Source: Dugong dugon
Lineage: Eukaryota; Chordata; Mammalia; Sirenia; Dugongidae
DNA length: 64,000 nt
Assembly (NCBI GenBank): GCA_030035585.1
Contig: CM057462.1
Span: 145,106,734 to 145,170,733, forward strand
Direction of reading: 5' to 3'
Below the pieces are notes generated by a model that saw nothing but the letters and a program-made list of their open reading frames with translations, ran no database searches and had not been told where the DNA came from. Positions 1-10,785 of this stretch are shown piece by piece (position 1 is the stretch's first letter; every line of letters starts with the position of its first letter). The position numbers were made by a program, and so were the translations under genes.

Positions 1-832
1 AGAGGATGGCCAGTGTGTCTTGGAGCAGTAGCAGCCACAGTGTTAATCATCAAGGAAGCTGAAAAACTCACCCTTGGCCAACCTCTCCAGGTGACTGTGC
101 CTCACTTGGTTCTGACTATATTAGAGCAGACAGGGTCACATTGGATTTCCCCAGGGTGAATGACCCAGTACCAAGTGGTGCTGTTAGACAACCCAGGCAT
201 CATCCTACAGAAACCACCAGTTTAAACCTGGCCACCCTACTGCCCACCTTGCCAAAACAAGAAAAAGAACATGATTGTCTAAAGACCACTGACCTGGTGT
301 ATGCCAGTCAGCCTGACCTCACTGACCAGCTGCTCCAAAACCCAGACCTTGAACTGCTCACTATGGAAGCAGTTACATGGAACAAGGAGAAAGAAAAGGT
401 GGATATGTGGTGGTCACTTTGGAGGAGGTTCTAGAGACTAATGTACTTCCTCTGGGTACCTCCGTCCAGAAGGCTGAGCTCATTGCCATGCTTCAGGCCC
501 TTAGAATTGTCAAAGGTAAGCAAGCAACTATTTATACTGATTCCAAGTACATATTGGGGGTATTGCATGCACACAGGGCAATCTTGAAGGAAAGAGGGTT
601 CCTAACAGCAAGAGATAAAAACATTAAATATTCTCAGGAAATCTTACAGTTTTTACGTACTGTTCTCCTACCCACACAAGTAGCAGCAATACACTGCAAA
701 AGGCACCAGAAAGGGGACACCACAGTGGCCAAAGGTAATTACAAAGCAGATGCAGCATCAAAGAGCTGCAATCCAACAGAAACCTATTGCAGTAGCCCCC
801 CAAACTCCCCATTTACAGTTATTGTCACCTGA
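1..832 (+). pseudogene. ERV pol remnant: RT connection domain and RNase H
   Basis: Bases 1-280 read as the connection region between reverse transcriptase and RNase H, with an in-frame stop near 159. RNase H follows. In the frame of 377-832 it shows a QKAELIAML motif, a YTDSKY motif (a catalytic Asp context) and an HCKRHQKGD motif with a downstream GN.KAD motif (the last Asp context). In a living virus this domain removes the RNA strand of the RNA/DNA hybrid. The reading frame changes at least once between the connection and RNase H parts, so this is a dead copy. It runs into the integrase region at about 850. Confidence 0.85.
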
Positions 833-849
833 CATTTACCCAGACTATT

Positions 850-1990
850 CACAACAAGATAAAGATACTGACAAGATCTGGGGTGGGGGGCACTTTAAAC
901 AAATATGTATGGTTGTACACTACCCATGGGAAGATTTTCATTCTGTCAAAACTCATACACCGTGTCCTACAGAGAGCTCAACAGCCCACCCATTATGGAC
1001 ACAATGGACTATATCATTGGGTTAAGAGACATTTAATTGGACCAAAGGCCCAAGTCACTATGTTGGCAGTGGTAAAGAGCTGCCCCAACTGTGGGAAAAA
1101 TAATCCCAAGAACACTGCTGAAGTGTCCCCAGGGGTCCAGCAAACTGGGGCAATACCTGGAGACTACTGGCAGGTGAATTTCACTAAGATGCCTTGAGCT
1201 CCCAGGAATTACAAATATCTGTTAGTCTTTACTGACACCTTCACTAACTGAGTTGAAGCTTTTTCTTGCAGGACTGAAAAGGCCGCCAAGGTTATGAAAC
1301 ATCTCCTGAACAAAATCATCCCTTGAATTGGACTTTCTGTCTCCATCGGCAGCCACAACAGGCCCCATTTTGTGGCCTTGGTGGTACAATCAGTGGAAAC
1401 TGCCCTCTATATTAAATGGAACTTGCACAGTCTAGAGACCCCAGTCCAGAAGTAAAGTAGAGCAGGCTAACCAGACTCTAAAGAAACACCTAGCAAAGCT
1501 GTGCCAAGAGACAAAGTTGGTCTGGACAATGGCACTGTCTATTGCCCTCTTGAGAATTTGGTCTGGCCGTAGAGGCAAAATGAAACTTGGCCCATTTGAG
1601 CTATTATGCAGGCTCCCTTTAGTAGAGAACCCGAATATGACCAACATAGCCTGCCTTATTAATGACCAATTCTCTTCCTTCACAAGGTTAGAGATGTTCA
1701 AGTTACTAAATAGTTGCAGTTTTTTGGGTGATTTTGTCTTCTCTCCACGGGTATGAATGCCTGAGGATCCCACCTGAACCACAAGTACCCCTGCACCCAT
1801 TCCAGCCTAATGATTGGGTCTTAAGATTCTGGAAGACAGAGTCTCTCTAGCAGAAGTGGACTGGTCCCTTTGAGGTGTTACTAGCAACACTGACTGCTTT
1901 CAAGCTCAACAGTATCGAAGTGTGGGTACATCGCACCTGATCAAGAAAACAACACCTCCAGATCCAGACACAGACCCACCTGAATCATGA
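850..1990 (+). pseudogene. ERV pol remnant: integrase
   Basis: The N-terminal zinc-binding region is recognisable in the frame of 883-1197: histidines, then a CPNCGKNN motif, then a GDYWQVNFTKMP stretch that starts the catalytic core. The core continues at 1200-1430 with an in-frame stop at 1195-1197 and further stops. A basic C-terminal part with a KWTGPFEVLL motif is read at about 1850-1940. Integrase inserts viral DNA into the host genome; this copy cannot be functional. The integrase C-terminus is followed almost directly by the transmembrane env remnant, with no SU-sized interval. Confidence 0.8.
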
Positions 1991-1999
1991 GACTTGGTC

Positions 2000-2640
2000 C
2001 TGTGAATTTATCAAAGACTAGACTAAGTGGAGCCTACAGGACATCATCCAATATGGGTTATTTAGAGCTAGTTTTATCCCTTGGGTAGATATAGCCTCCC
2101 ATGAACTACTCCTTCGCAACCTGTCCCAGTCCTTACAAGTCATTGCTAATTCAACAACCCAAGCCATCAGGGCCCAGAAAGCATCCTTAGATTCTTTAGT
2201 TAGAGTGGTTTTGGATGACCACATTGGACTGGACTTCCTCTTAGCTAATCAAGAAGGGATCTGTGCTATAGCCAACGTCTCTTGCTGCACATGGATAAAT
2301 AACTGAGGAATTGTAGAACAAAATGTCAGACGAATTTGGGAGCAAGTTACACGGCTCCAAAGTGTTAAAGCTCTGCCTTCCACCACTACCCTTTTCAGCT
2401 GGCTTACATTCTGGTTACCCAGTACCTCATGGATATGAGAACTGTTCATTTTCATAGTTCTTTTTATCAGCTTATGAATTTTACTATGCTGTTGCATCTG
2501 AATTGTCCCCACATGTCTTAATGCCCTCCGACCTAAAACCTCTTCTGTAATGATGGTACAACAAAGAGTTAACCTCTATGAAATCCCAGAACTTTACACC
2601 CAGCTTGTGACCTTACCAGAGTCTCCTCACCAGGCAAAAC
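2000..2640 (+). pseudogene. ERV env remnant: transmembrane (TM) subunit ectodomain and tail
   Basis: The translation shows a Leu-rich heptad region, then the disulfide motif CX6CC (read as CAIANVSCC near 2265-2290) and a CTWINN sequence with an in-frame stop directly after it. A hydrophobic segment follows at about 2390-2500, probably the membrane anchor, also with stops. In living class I viruses the TM subunit mediates membrane fusion. Here the SU subunit and the fusion-peptide part are absent and the remainder has stops, so it is a dead fragment. A polypurine-like stretch at about 2697-2709 precedes the LTR. Confidence 0.78.
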
Positions 2641-2956
2641 AGGCAGCTGTACAGTGGTTTAGAACAAATGTTGACCAATAACAGTCAGGGTTCAAATAAG
2701 AGAAGGGAATGAGACAGGCAGCCTCAGAACTCAGAACTTCTAAGAGACACCTCCTCTGGCTTATCCTCCTATACAAAGCAGAATAGGCTGTACATTCTTC
2801 TGAAACTGTCCTTGACAATATAACTATAGAATGGGCCAGACATTATCCTTGACCAAATAACCACAGACCAGCCATAGTGGGCCTCAACTGGTTTCAGCAG
2901 GTTTTCCACACCATCTTAACATTTTAAGTGACCTATTAGCTCATTAAGTGCAAAAT

Positions 2957-2963
2957 ATATATA
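2957..2963 (+). promoter_or_regulatory. TATA box of the ERV LTR
   Basis: TATATAA lies inside the U3-like part of the LTR, about 260 bases upstream of the polyadenylation signal. It is a plausible LTR promoter element, inferred from position and sequence only. Confidence 0.5.
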
Positions 2964-3218
2964 AGCACCCCACCTCTGGGTAGACACTTAACATGCTGAT
3001 GTAGGAAAATTGACCTCTTCCTCCATCCCAGAGAATCAAATCCTTGTCTAGAGAAAATGCATAGTCATCCCCAAGCCCTGAGCACCTGCATGAAAATCCA
3101 TTGTGAATATTCATGATGAATTTCCTTCTCTGCTCTCTGTAAAAGCTCACATCCCCAAGCTGCCTGTGGACAGTCTTAGAGGCAGCAGCCCTGACTGTCT
3201 CCTTTCCTTAGCCAATGA

Positions 3219-3224
3219 AATAAA
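3219..3224 (+). promoter_or_regulatory. Polyadenylation signal of the ERV LTR
   Basis: AATAAA near the R/U5 part of the LTR. The same signal sits at the homologous position of the inverted LTR at 62811-63390. Confidence 0.6.
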
Positions 3225-3403
3225 GGCACCTTTCTGATCTCCCACCTCAGCCTCTTGTTTATTGGCTGTAAAGAGTTGTGCCAGGTAGAACCTGGGGTTT
3301 CCGCCTAGCAATAATCATACTGAATTTCTCCAACCAAATAAAATCAGGAAGAATTTTGGGAAGAATGGATACTACATACACAAGCATTAGATTCCACCAC
3401 GTC

Positions 3404-3921
3404 TTAGTTATCTAGTGTTGCTATAAAAGAAATACCACAAGTGGGTGGCTTTTACGAAGAGAAATTTATTTCCTTATAGTAAAGTAGGCTAGAAATCCAA
3501 ATTAAAGGCATCAGCTCCAGGGGAAGGCTTTCTGTCTCTGCTGGCTCTGGAGGAAGGTCCTTCTCATCAATCTTCTCCTGGACTAGGAGCTTCTCCACAC
3601 AGCAAACCTGGGTCCAAAGGACGTGGTCTGCTCCCAGCAGTGCTTTTTTGGTGGTATGAGGTTGTTTTTCTCTGCTCACTTTTCTCTTTTATATCCCAAA
3701 AGAAACTGCTCAAGACACAATCCAATCCCGTAGACTGAGTCCTGCCTCATTAATACAACTGCCGCCCATTCCCCCTCATTAATATAATAGAGGCAAGATT
3801 TACAACACTTAAGAAAATCACATCAGATGAGAAAATGGTGGGCAATCATACAATACTGGGAACCATGGCCCATTCAAACTGATACATGCATTTCTGGGGG
3901 GACACAATTCAATCCAAGATA
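3404..3921 (-). mobile_element. MaLR-type (ERVL-MaLR) solo LTR, minus strand
   Basis: In reverse complement the element opens with GAATTGTGTCCCCCCAGAAA and ends with the MaLR-like tail (AATAAATTTCTC..., then a TGGTATTTCT-like run, then TAGATAACTAAGA). The element at 7018-7541 is the same family in the opposite orientation: both share TTTTGGGATATAAAA, the GGGGAAGATTGATGA-like block and the tail. No internal retroviral sequence adjoins it, so it is a solo LTR. I do not assign a subfamily name. Confidence 0.7.
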
Positions 3922-4651
3922 TACCACAAGAAGGCAAAAAGTTTTAAAAGTCCACTTAATGTACAAGAGAGTTGTTCTACTCCATTTATAAACAATTTGG
4001 CAAGGATGTCAAACACTTGTGTTTTCTGATTAAAGAGAATAAAAATCACAACTTCCCATAAGCTGGCCAGGGCCAACTCAGGGTTAATTCCAGCTGTAGT
4101 ATGTCTAAAAACATGTTTTCTGTGCATGCTTTAAATACAATTGAAAATGCCTTTGTTTGCAATATTATAACAACAGATTTTTGTTAATTTACTTGTTCCC
4201 AGTACAAGTGGATCACATCTAAAAAATAAAACTCTACTTAAAATGTTCACAGTATTCATTTGTCAATTTCTAGCCAGGAAATGACTATATAGGTTATACA
4301 TTTCACTAAAAAGTGTAAGAAAAATGATTACATTGAAGAAAGGATAAACCATAGGCCTGCTTTGAGCCAAAATATTTCACAATGAAAAGAAGATTTCTAC
4401 TTTCTATATACAATTTTAAATCCATCATTATAATTAATGCAAAAATTACATTGTGTAGAAACTAGAATAAAGCAGGGTGCAAAAGGTTGCAGTTCAATTT
4501 TCTACAGTTACTAATATTTAATAGTTTTCTACAGTTAATAATATTTTTCCTTATGGCTCTGATCTCAGACTCTATCCACATTAAAATATCATAAGGCCTA
4601 TCGTCTGCAAATGACCAGCCTCAGATCACATGTAAACGCATAAGATACTAC
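3922..4651. other. Unassigned AT-rich sequence
   Basis: No open frame above about 70 codons and no recognisable repeat family. The sequence is AT-rich and looks like ordinary intergenic or intronic DNA. Confidence 0.5.
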
Positions 4652-4818
4652 AAAACAAAAACAACCTGTTGCCTTAGAGTCAATTCAGATTCATAGTGAC
4701 CCTATAGGACAAAGTAGAACTGCCCCATAGGGTTTCCAAGGAGCGGCTGGCAAATTCAAGCTGCAGACTTTTTGGTTAGCAGCTGAGCACTTAGCCATTG
4801 TGCCACCAGGGTTCCCAA
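4652..4818 (-). mobile_element. AfroSINE (short form), minus strand
   Basis: In reverse complement it begins with the tRNA-like head (GGAACCCTGGTGGCACAATG, resembling an A box), runs through the CCTTGGAAACCCTATGGGGC block, and ends with the GGGTCACTATGAATC block followed by an A-rich tail. AfroSINEs are restricted to Afrotheria, so this copy helps place the organism. It lacks the roughly 45-bp middle block present in the copy at 10786-10984. Confidence 0.88.
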
Positions 4819-5742
4819 AAGATACTAGGATGGCCCATTTACTAACAATGTCTGCTTCTATAAACTTCCTATGAGATATCACATTAAAGATATAATATTA
4901 AAGCGTTTAAACACACAGCATTGTTTAACATAAGGAGATCATTCCACATCTCATCACTGAAAATAAGATGAACCATGAGGTGGTAGTGATAGCACAGAGT
5001 TAGTCCCATAGCTTTATACTGTGGTTGAAAAAAAAAAAAAGACTGAGTTTTGAAATCTGTTGTATATGGTTTCATACTCCACCTCGACTACTTAGTAGAA
5101 TATGATGTCTGTCTCTCAAGCCTGTTTTTAGGGAATGACTTGATCTCCATTTTTAGTTCTTAAGATTTGAGTTGTGCTTAGTATGACTTCAAGTTTAGAG
5201 ATTAGGCAGGAGACCCAAACCTGAACAGTCAGAATATGCCATTCCACAGGTCACAGAGTCTGATTCAGGAGTGAACATATGGGGAAAAAAAAAAAAAAAA
5301 AAAGATGAGCCAATTTGAGTTCTTTGGTGGGGACTGCTATGAATTCTGCAAGAGATTTTTTTGTCCTTGTAAGACGGTAGTGATAAAGACCAATGTAAGC
5401 CTAGCACTGATATAAACCATCTTTGGAGAAAAGCTACCTAAGAAATAAGCCTGAGGAATAAGCCAACATAGAGAAAATATTGAAAATAAAAAGACATTTT
5501 CAACTGATCTTAAAACATAACCAGAGAACATGCTATAGAGAGAAAAAGATAATGAATCTGAACCCTAATGACACTAGAGTCCCCAGTTTCCTCTGAACAG
5601 GAAGCCAGACTTTAAACTCATGTGAGTCAGTAAATGTCTCCTTTACTTTTAAGTTAGTTTGAATTCAGCACATTCCATTTGCAGACAGATTCTTGACTAA
5701 TATATTTGTTGAGAGCACTTTAATTAAAATCAATAAGTCCAA
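4819..5742. other. Unassigned sequence with poly(A) runs
   Basis: No gene or repeat family recognised. Homopolymer A tracts at about 5028-5040 and 5284-5302 may be tails of unrecognised retroposons, but the flanking sequence does not identify them. Confidence 0.45.
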
Positions 5743-6020
5743 ATGTTCTCATCTATAAAATGGGTTGTCACCTCATAAGGTTATTGATTATACTTGGAAG
5801 ATTTTAAAGCCCCTAAATTGACTCCCAGACACATAACAAAATTTTATAATTTTTATTTTATCCTTAAAAAAAGGTATAGATGCTTATAAAAATCAAGTAA
5901 AATAGCGTTACTGAAAGAGCACAGGACCTGGAGATTGTAAACCCTACTCTACCACTTGCTGAAAGAGTGAAACTAGTGAAAGAGATGGAAATTAATGCAA
6001 ATTACTTAACATTTATAGAT
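5743..6020 (+). repeat. Probable MIR fragments
   Basis: Bases 5743-5800 (CTCATCTATAAAATGGG, then CCTCATAAGGTTATTG) resemble the 3' half of an ancient mammalian MIR. Bases 5905-6020 (AAAGAGCACAGGACCTGGAG, a CTCTACCACTTGCTG motif, then ACTTAACATTTATAG) resemble the 5' half and core of another MIR. Both are very diverged and identified by recollection of the family consensus. Confidence 0.45.
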
Positions 6021-6269
6021 CTTTTTTTTTTTGAATGTGAAGAATAAGTTTAATACTTTTTTACCTCTCTGGTTTATGTGTATGGTGAGAAGTAGCTACA
6101 TAATTTGTGGTGCCCAATAAAAATGAAAATGCAGAGCCCCTTGTTCAAAATATATTAAGAATTTAGAGACTGAGATACAGAGCATTAAACCACTAAATCA
6201 AGTGCAGGACCCTTCTAAGTGCAGGACGTTGTGCAACTAGACAAGTCATGTGCCTCTGAAGTGGGTCCT

Positions 6270-6720
6270 GTGTGTGGTAAATTAAATATGGCCATGATTC
6301 CATACCGTTCCTCTCATAAAGTGTGGTGTCAATTTCCCCTCTTGGTACAGGGCTGGTGCTGTGACTGGCTTTAACCATTATAACGTGGGAAGAGTGATGC
6401 CAGGCATTACATTTTCACCTTTCTTAGAAGTCACAGGTGAAGTTTGACAATTTTGAGACCACCATACTATGAGAAATCCAAAGCCAACCACCTAAACAGA
6501 GAAACAGAAACCATGTGGATGAGTACCAAGTTGACAGACATATGAGTCAAGTCTTCTTAGACCTTCCAGCCCACAGCAAGCCACAAGCTGAATGCAGCCC
6601 AGTGTATGACCTGCCCGAGTCCCTAATCCACAGAAACATGGGCAAGTAAAATGATTATAGTTTTAAGCCACGAAGTCATAGGGAAGTTTGTTATATAGCA
6701 ATAAATAGTGAAAGAGATAG
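6270..6720 (+). mobile_element. Old MLT1-type (MaLR) LTR
   Basis: The 3' end reads TTTAAGCCACGAAGTCATAG and then TTTGTTATATAGCAATAAATAG, the diagnostic end of MLT1-class LTRs. The upstream part, with a CCAGCCCACAGCAAG block and an AAGCCAACCACC block, fits an old MLT1. The 5' boundary is uncertain. Confidence 0.6.
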
Positions 6721-6857
6721 TATTTGAATATTGTTTTGAACTACATTATATATAGTAGCTAGTGTTAAAAAAGTAAAGTGGTATTATTTCACTACTGTCT
6801 TCTATGAGTTGAAACAACCAGTCTGGATTTATAGCTAGTTGCTTGTGGTATATAAAA

Positions 6858-7017
6858 ACAAAACAAAACCTATTGCCATTGAGTCTATCCCAACTCATAA
6901 CGACCCTATAGGACAGAGTAGAATTGCCCCATAGGGTTTCTAAGGAGCTCTTGGTGGATTCAAACTGCTGATCTTTTGGTTAGCAGCTGAGCTCCTAAAC
7001 AGTGTACACCAGGAGTC
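6858..7017 (-). mobile_element. AfroSINE (short form), minus strand
   Basis: Reverse complement shows the SINE body (GGTTAGCAGCTGAGC in plus orientation, CCCCATAGGGTTTC, GACCCTATAGGACAGAG) with an A-rich tail read on plus as AAACAAAACAAAACC at the left end. The head at about 7000-7017 abuts the MaLR LTR that follows. Confidence 0.87.
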
Positions 7018-7541
7018 TGTCATGAATTGAATTGTGTCCCTCCAAAATATCTGTTAATTTGGCTAGGTCATGATTCCCAGTATTGTGTGGTTGTCCATCA
7101 TTTTGTCATCTGAAGTGATTTTCTTATTTGTGGTATATCCTACCCCTATGATGTTAATGGGGCAGGATTACAGGAAGTTATGTTAATGAGGCAGGACTCA
7201 GTCTACAAGGTTAGGTTGTGTTTTAAGTCAATCTCTTTTGGGATATAAAAGAGAGAAGGGAGTAGAGGAATGTGGGGACCTCATACCACCAAGAAACAAG
7301 AGCCAAGAGAATAGCAAATCCTTTGGACCCGGGGTCCCTGTGCTGAGAATCTCCTTGATTGGGGAAGATTGATGACAAAGATCTTTCCCTAGAACTGACA
7401 GAGAGAGAAAGCTTTCCCCTGTGGATGGCACTCTGAATTTGGACTTCTAGCATCACAGATTGTGAGAGAATAAACTTCCGTTTGTTAAAGCCATCCACTT
7501 ATGGTATTTCTGTTATAGTAGCACTAGATTACTAAGGCACT
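7018..7541 (+). mobile_element. MaLR-type (ERVL-MaLR) solo LTR, plus strand
   Basis: Starts near TGAATTGAATTGTGTCCCTC and ends with AATAAACTTCC, then GTTAAAGCCATCCACTTATG, then GCACTAGATTACTAAGG. It carries TTTTGGGATATAAAAGAG (a possible TATA-like element) mid-LTR. It is the same family as 3404-3921 in the opposite orientation. No internal retroviral region adjoins. Confidence 0.72.
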
Positions 7542-7555
7542 ATCCTTATGCCTAA

Positions 7556-7872
7556 TGAGCATTTTGGCTGTACTTTTTCCAAGACAAATTCGTTCATTCT
7601 TCCGGCAGTCCGTGGTATATTCAGCATTCTTTGCCAACACCATAATTCAAAGGCATCAATTCTTCTTCTTCAGTCTTCCTTATTCATTGTCTAGTTCTCA
7701 CATGCATATGAGGAGATTGAAAATACCATGGTTTGGGTCAGGCACACCTTAGTTCTCAAAGTGATATCTTTACTTTTAAACATTTTAAAGAGATCTTTTG
7801 CCGCAGATCTGCCCAATGCAATGCATCATTTGATTTCTTGACTGCTGCTTCCATGGAGTTGATTATGGATCC
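7556..7872 (-). mobile_element. RTE (BovB-like) LINE 3' UTR-region fragment, minus strand
   Basis: Closely parallels 13880-14175: shared blocks include TTCCAAGACA, GTCCGTGGTATATTC, CATAATTCAAAGGCATC, GAAAATACCATGG and TGCTTCCATGG. It lacks both the 3' tail and any coding part. It is a separate fragment from the plus-strand RTE at 8012-8698, because the two cover overlapping parts of the element. Confidence 0.75.
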
Positions 7873-7947
7873 TATATATATATATATCCCTTAAATTAAA
7901 AGTATTTTGCATGAAGACATCAGTTCATCAGTTACAGATTATATAAT

Positions 7948-7998
7948 GTTGTAGGCAAAATAATGGCCTTCAAAGATATACACATCCTATTCCTGATG
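7948..7998 (+). mobile_element. MLT1-type LTR, 5' piece (split; continues at 9163)
   Basis: TGTTGTAGGCAAAATAATGG followed by CCTTCAAAGATATACACATC is the start of an MLT1B-like LTR. The rest resumes at about 9163 after RTE and MLT1A-like material. The join is inferred from the family layout, not from a clear target duplication. Confidence 0.5.
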
Positions 7999-8011
7999 AA
8001 CATCAGACTAT

Positions 8012-8698
8012 GGCCTTCAGTATGATTACACCTCAACATAAAGAAAACAAAAATCCTCACAATTGGACCAATAAGTAACATCATGATAGAAGGAGAAAAT
8101 ATTGAAGTTTATCAAGGGTTTCATTTTATTTGATTCTTCAATAAACGCCTATAGTAAAAATCAAATGATGTATTGCTTTGGAAACATCTGCTTCAGAAGA
8201 CCTTTTTAAAATGTTAAAAAGCAAAGATGTCACTTTGAGGACTAAAGTGTTCCTGACCCACGTCACAGTATTTTCCATGTCTCATATGTATCTGAAAGCT
8301 GAAAAATGAATAAGGAAGACCAAAGAAGAATTGCTGCATTTGAATTATGGTGTTGGCAAAGAATGCTGGATATATGAAAGAATAAAAAAATCTGTCTTGG
8401 AAGAAGTACAGCCAGAATGTTCCTTAGAATCAAGAATGGTGAGACTTCATCTCATGTACTTTGGACATGTTATCAGGAGAGACCAGTCCCTGGAGACAGA
8501 CATCATGCTTGGTAAAGTAGAGAGTCAGCAAAAAAGAGGAAGACCCTCAGTGAGATTTATTGACACAGTGGCTACAACAATGGGCTCAAACATTGCAACA
8601 GTTGTTAGGATGGCACAGGACCAAGTGATGTTTCGTTCCATTGTACATAGGGTTGCTATGACTTGGAACTGACTCAAGCGCACCTAACAACAATAACA
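8012..8698 (+). mobile_element. RTE (BovB-like) LINE 3' end, plus strand
   Basis: The sequence is the reverse complement of the 13592-14310 region at family level: CTCAACATAAAGAAAACAAA, GGACCAATAAG, AGCAAAGATGTCACTTTGAG, then TTGCTATGACTTGGAACTGA and the terminal CACCTAACAACAATAACA repeat. It retains the full 3' tail. The open frame at 8331-8672 is part of the degenerate 3' region and shows no protein domain. Confidence 0.82.
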
Positions 8699-8734
8699 TT
8701 CCTTGGAACGTATGCATATGCTGTCTTCTATGGT

Positions 8735-9162
8735 GTATTTGATTTCTACTACTACCATAACAAATTACCACAAACTTGGTGGCCTAAAGTTATTTTCTCT
8801 CACAGTTCTGGAAGCCAGATGTTCAAAATCAATATGTAGGCAGGTACACGCTCTCTTTAAAGAATCTACGAGAGAATCCTTCCTTCTCTCTTCCTTCTTC
8901 AGGTAGTTCCAGGCATTGCTTTACTTAGGGCTGCATATTTCTAATCTCTGCCTCAATCTTTACATGGCCTTCCCCTCTGTTTTCTCCCCTTCTCTTTTTT
9001 CTATGGATGCTTTTTATTGGATTTAAGGCCTACTATTATCCAAGATGATCTCATTTCAGGTTATTTAATTTAGTTACATCTGCAAAGACCTATTTTCCAA
9101 ATAAGGTCACATTCACAGGTTCTGATGGGCATATCTTTTGAGACGGGACACCTTACGATCTA
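8735..9162 (-). mobile_element. MLT1A-like (MaLR) LTR, minus strand
   Basis: On plus it begins with the reversed end of an MLT1 LTR (ACCATAACAAATTACCACAA, CTCACAGTTCTGGAAGCCAG) and finishes with the reversed start (AAATAAGGTCACATTCACAG, then GGGCATATC, GACGGGACA). It appears to interrupt the MLT1B-like LTR split at 7998/9163, together with the RTE at 8012-8698. Confidence 0.68.
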
Positions 9163-9764
9163 CTACATATGCAACAAGGAATTAAAGTTGCAGATGGAAT
9201 GAAGATTGCAATTTAGAGGACCATAAAATAGGGAGAATATTTGGGTTGGCCCAATGTAATCACAAGGATCTTTCAAAGTAGAAGAAGAAGCAGAAATACA
9301 GGTCAGAGAGATGCTCTGTGAAAAGGACTTGACCTGCCATTGCTGGCTTTGAAGATAGAGGAAAGAGGCCATGATTTAAGGAATTCAGAGAGGCTGCCCA
9401 TTGCCGTTGAGTCGATTCTGACACACAGCGACCCTATAGGACAGAATAGAACTGCCCCATGGGGTTTCCAAGGAGCAGATGGTGGATTTGAACTACCAGC
9501 TTTTTGGTTAACATATGGAATTCTTAACCACTGCACCACCACCATGGCTCTGGATAGGCAGCAGATAATGAAAAAGGCAAGGAAACATATATACTCCTCT
9601 GCAGCCTCCAGAAAGGAATGCATCCCTGACAACAGCTTGATTTTAGCACAGTGGGACCTGTGTCAGACTTCTGACATACAGAACTCTAAGAAAATAAATA
9701 TGTGTGGTTTTAACCTACCACGTTTGTGGTAACTTGTTACAACACTAATAGGAAACTAATACAC
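9163..9764 (+). mobile_element. MLT1B-like LTR, 3' piece (contains an AfroSINE)
   Basis: Bases 9163-9396 carry the MLT1 middle (GGGTTGGCCCAATGTAATCA, GAAGATAGAGGAAAGAGGCC). Bases 9550-9764 carry its end (CTTGATTTTAGCACAGTGG, GACTTCTGACATACAGAACT, then ACAACACTAATAGGAAACTA). The AfroSINE at 9397-9549 interrupts it, so this LTR is older than that SINE. Confidence 0.72.
9397..9549 (-). mobile_element. AfroSINE (short form), minus strand, inside an MLT1 LTR
   Basis: Carries CATTGCCGTTGAGTCGATTC, GCGACCCTATAGGACAG, CCCCATGGGGTTTCC and a head read in reverse as CATGGTGGTGGTGCAGTGG. No A-tail of note. It is well preserved compared with the LTR it sits in. Confidence 0.88.
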
Positions 9765-10785
9765 ATAATAACCCAATTATTTTCAGAAGTTGACAAGGAA
9801 TATATTATAACAATTCAATAATATAATAATTTGTATATTCTTTCCTTTAATGGGAATTTCACTGTACACACATTAATTTATTTGTATCACTAATACCTCA
9901 ATAAATATTTACCAAATGTCTACTCCTTTATTGCTGTGATAATGGTATATATCAAACAACCTCCAAATCTCAGTGGTTTATGACAATAGTCGTTTATTTC
10001 TTGCATGTACTTCTCTCACATATCTGGAGTAGCTCTGCTTCAGGTTGTACGTTAGATTCACACCAGGTCAGGATATGCTCTTCATTTCCAATGGTAGAAT
10101 AAGATAGAAGTGAGCAGAAACACATGATGCCTCTTCAGGTTTCAGCTGTATTCCATTGGTCAGGGCAGGTCATAAGGCTAAACTTAACATCAGTGGAATG
10201 AGGAAGTATACTTCACTCACAGTAAACCATGATAATGGGGGAAAAAAAAAAGGATGAAGTAATTTCTGTGAAATTTCTAAGGAAATATTTTCTAATAAAA
10301 TGTATATAAAGCATAGTGAATAAAAACACAAAAGTTTATTAAATAACACGTAAACTGCATAGAACAAGTTATCAATGCTAATATAAAACAACCAGAACAC
10401 AATCTAAAATTGCCCACTTGAAAATTAAAAAAGACCTCATAATACCAAGTTCAACACAGATTTCTCAGGTTTATTTGCTCTGAAGCATTGTAAACTATTT
10501 ACTATGTCTTTCTTCTTGCAACATTTTGCTTTTCTCACTTCTATAACAATGGGTGGTCTTTTCTCTTATCAGTTTAATTTCTTTTTCTCATTCATTAAAC
10601 TTTTGTCCTTTTAATATTGCAAGAATTTAGGATTTCTGTTGCTACTAAAATGGAGGAAAACAGTGGCTTAAATATATTAGAAATTCGTTCTGGAGGAAGA
10701 CAGTCCACAACTTGTATGGTGGTTCAAAATTCTTCCATTTCTTAAAATCTTGCCCATCTTAATGTCTAAGGAGTCATCTGCATAC
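9765..10785. other. Unassigned sequence with one probable ancient repeat
   Basis: Bases 9925-10200 (TGCTGTGATAATGG, AAATCTCAGTGGTTTATGAC, TTTATTTCTTGC) look like a heavily decayed interspersed repeat of a common mammalian type, which I cannot name with confidence. The rest is AT-rich with no coding potential. Confidence 0.4.

Larger units (their letters stand above)
1..3310 (+). mobile_element. Degenerate class I (gammaretrovirus-like) endogenous retrovirus, 3' portion
   Basis: A retroviral provirus remnant enters from beyond the left edge of the window. In order it shows the pol connection region, RNase H, integrase, a transmembrane env remnant and a 3' LTR, all on the plus strand. The order, the CX6CC motif of the env remnant and the RNase H/integrase style fit class I (gamma-like) elements. 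Every coding part is broken by stops and frameshifts, so no functional protein is expected. gag, protease and most of reverse transcriptase lie outside the window or are lost. The surface (SU) part of env is missing. Confidence 0.88.
2710..3310 (+). mobile_element. 3' LTR of the class I endogenous retrovirus
   Basis: The segment starts with TG after a purine tract and ends with CA, about 601 bp long. It has a TATATAA box at about 2957-2963 and an AATAAA signal at 3219-3224, spaced as U3-R-U5 would predict. The 3' part (AATAAAGGCACC, then TTATTGGCTG, then CCTGGGGTTTCC) is shared with the inverted LTR at 62811-63390, so both belong to related families. Boundaries are by eye. Confidence 0.75.
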
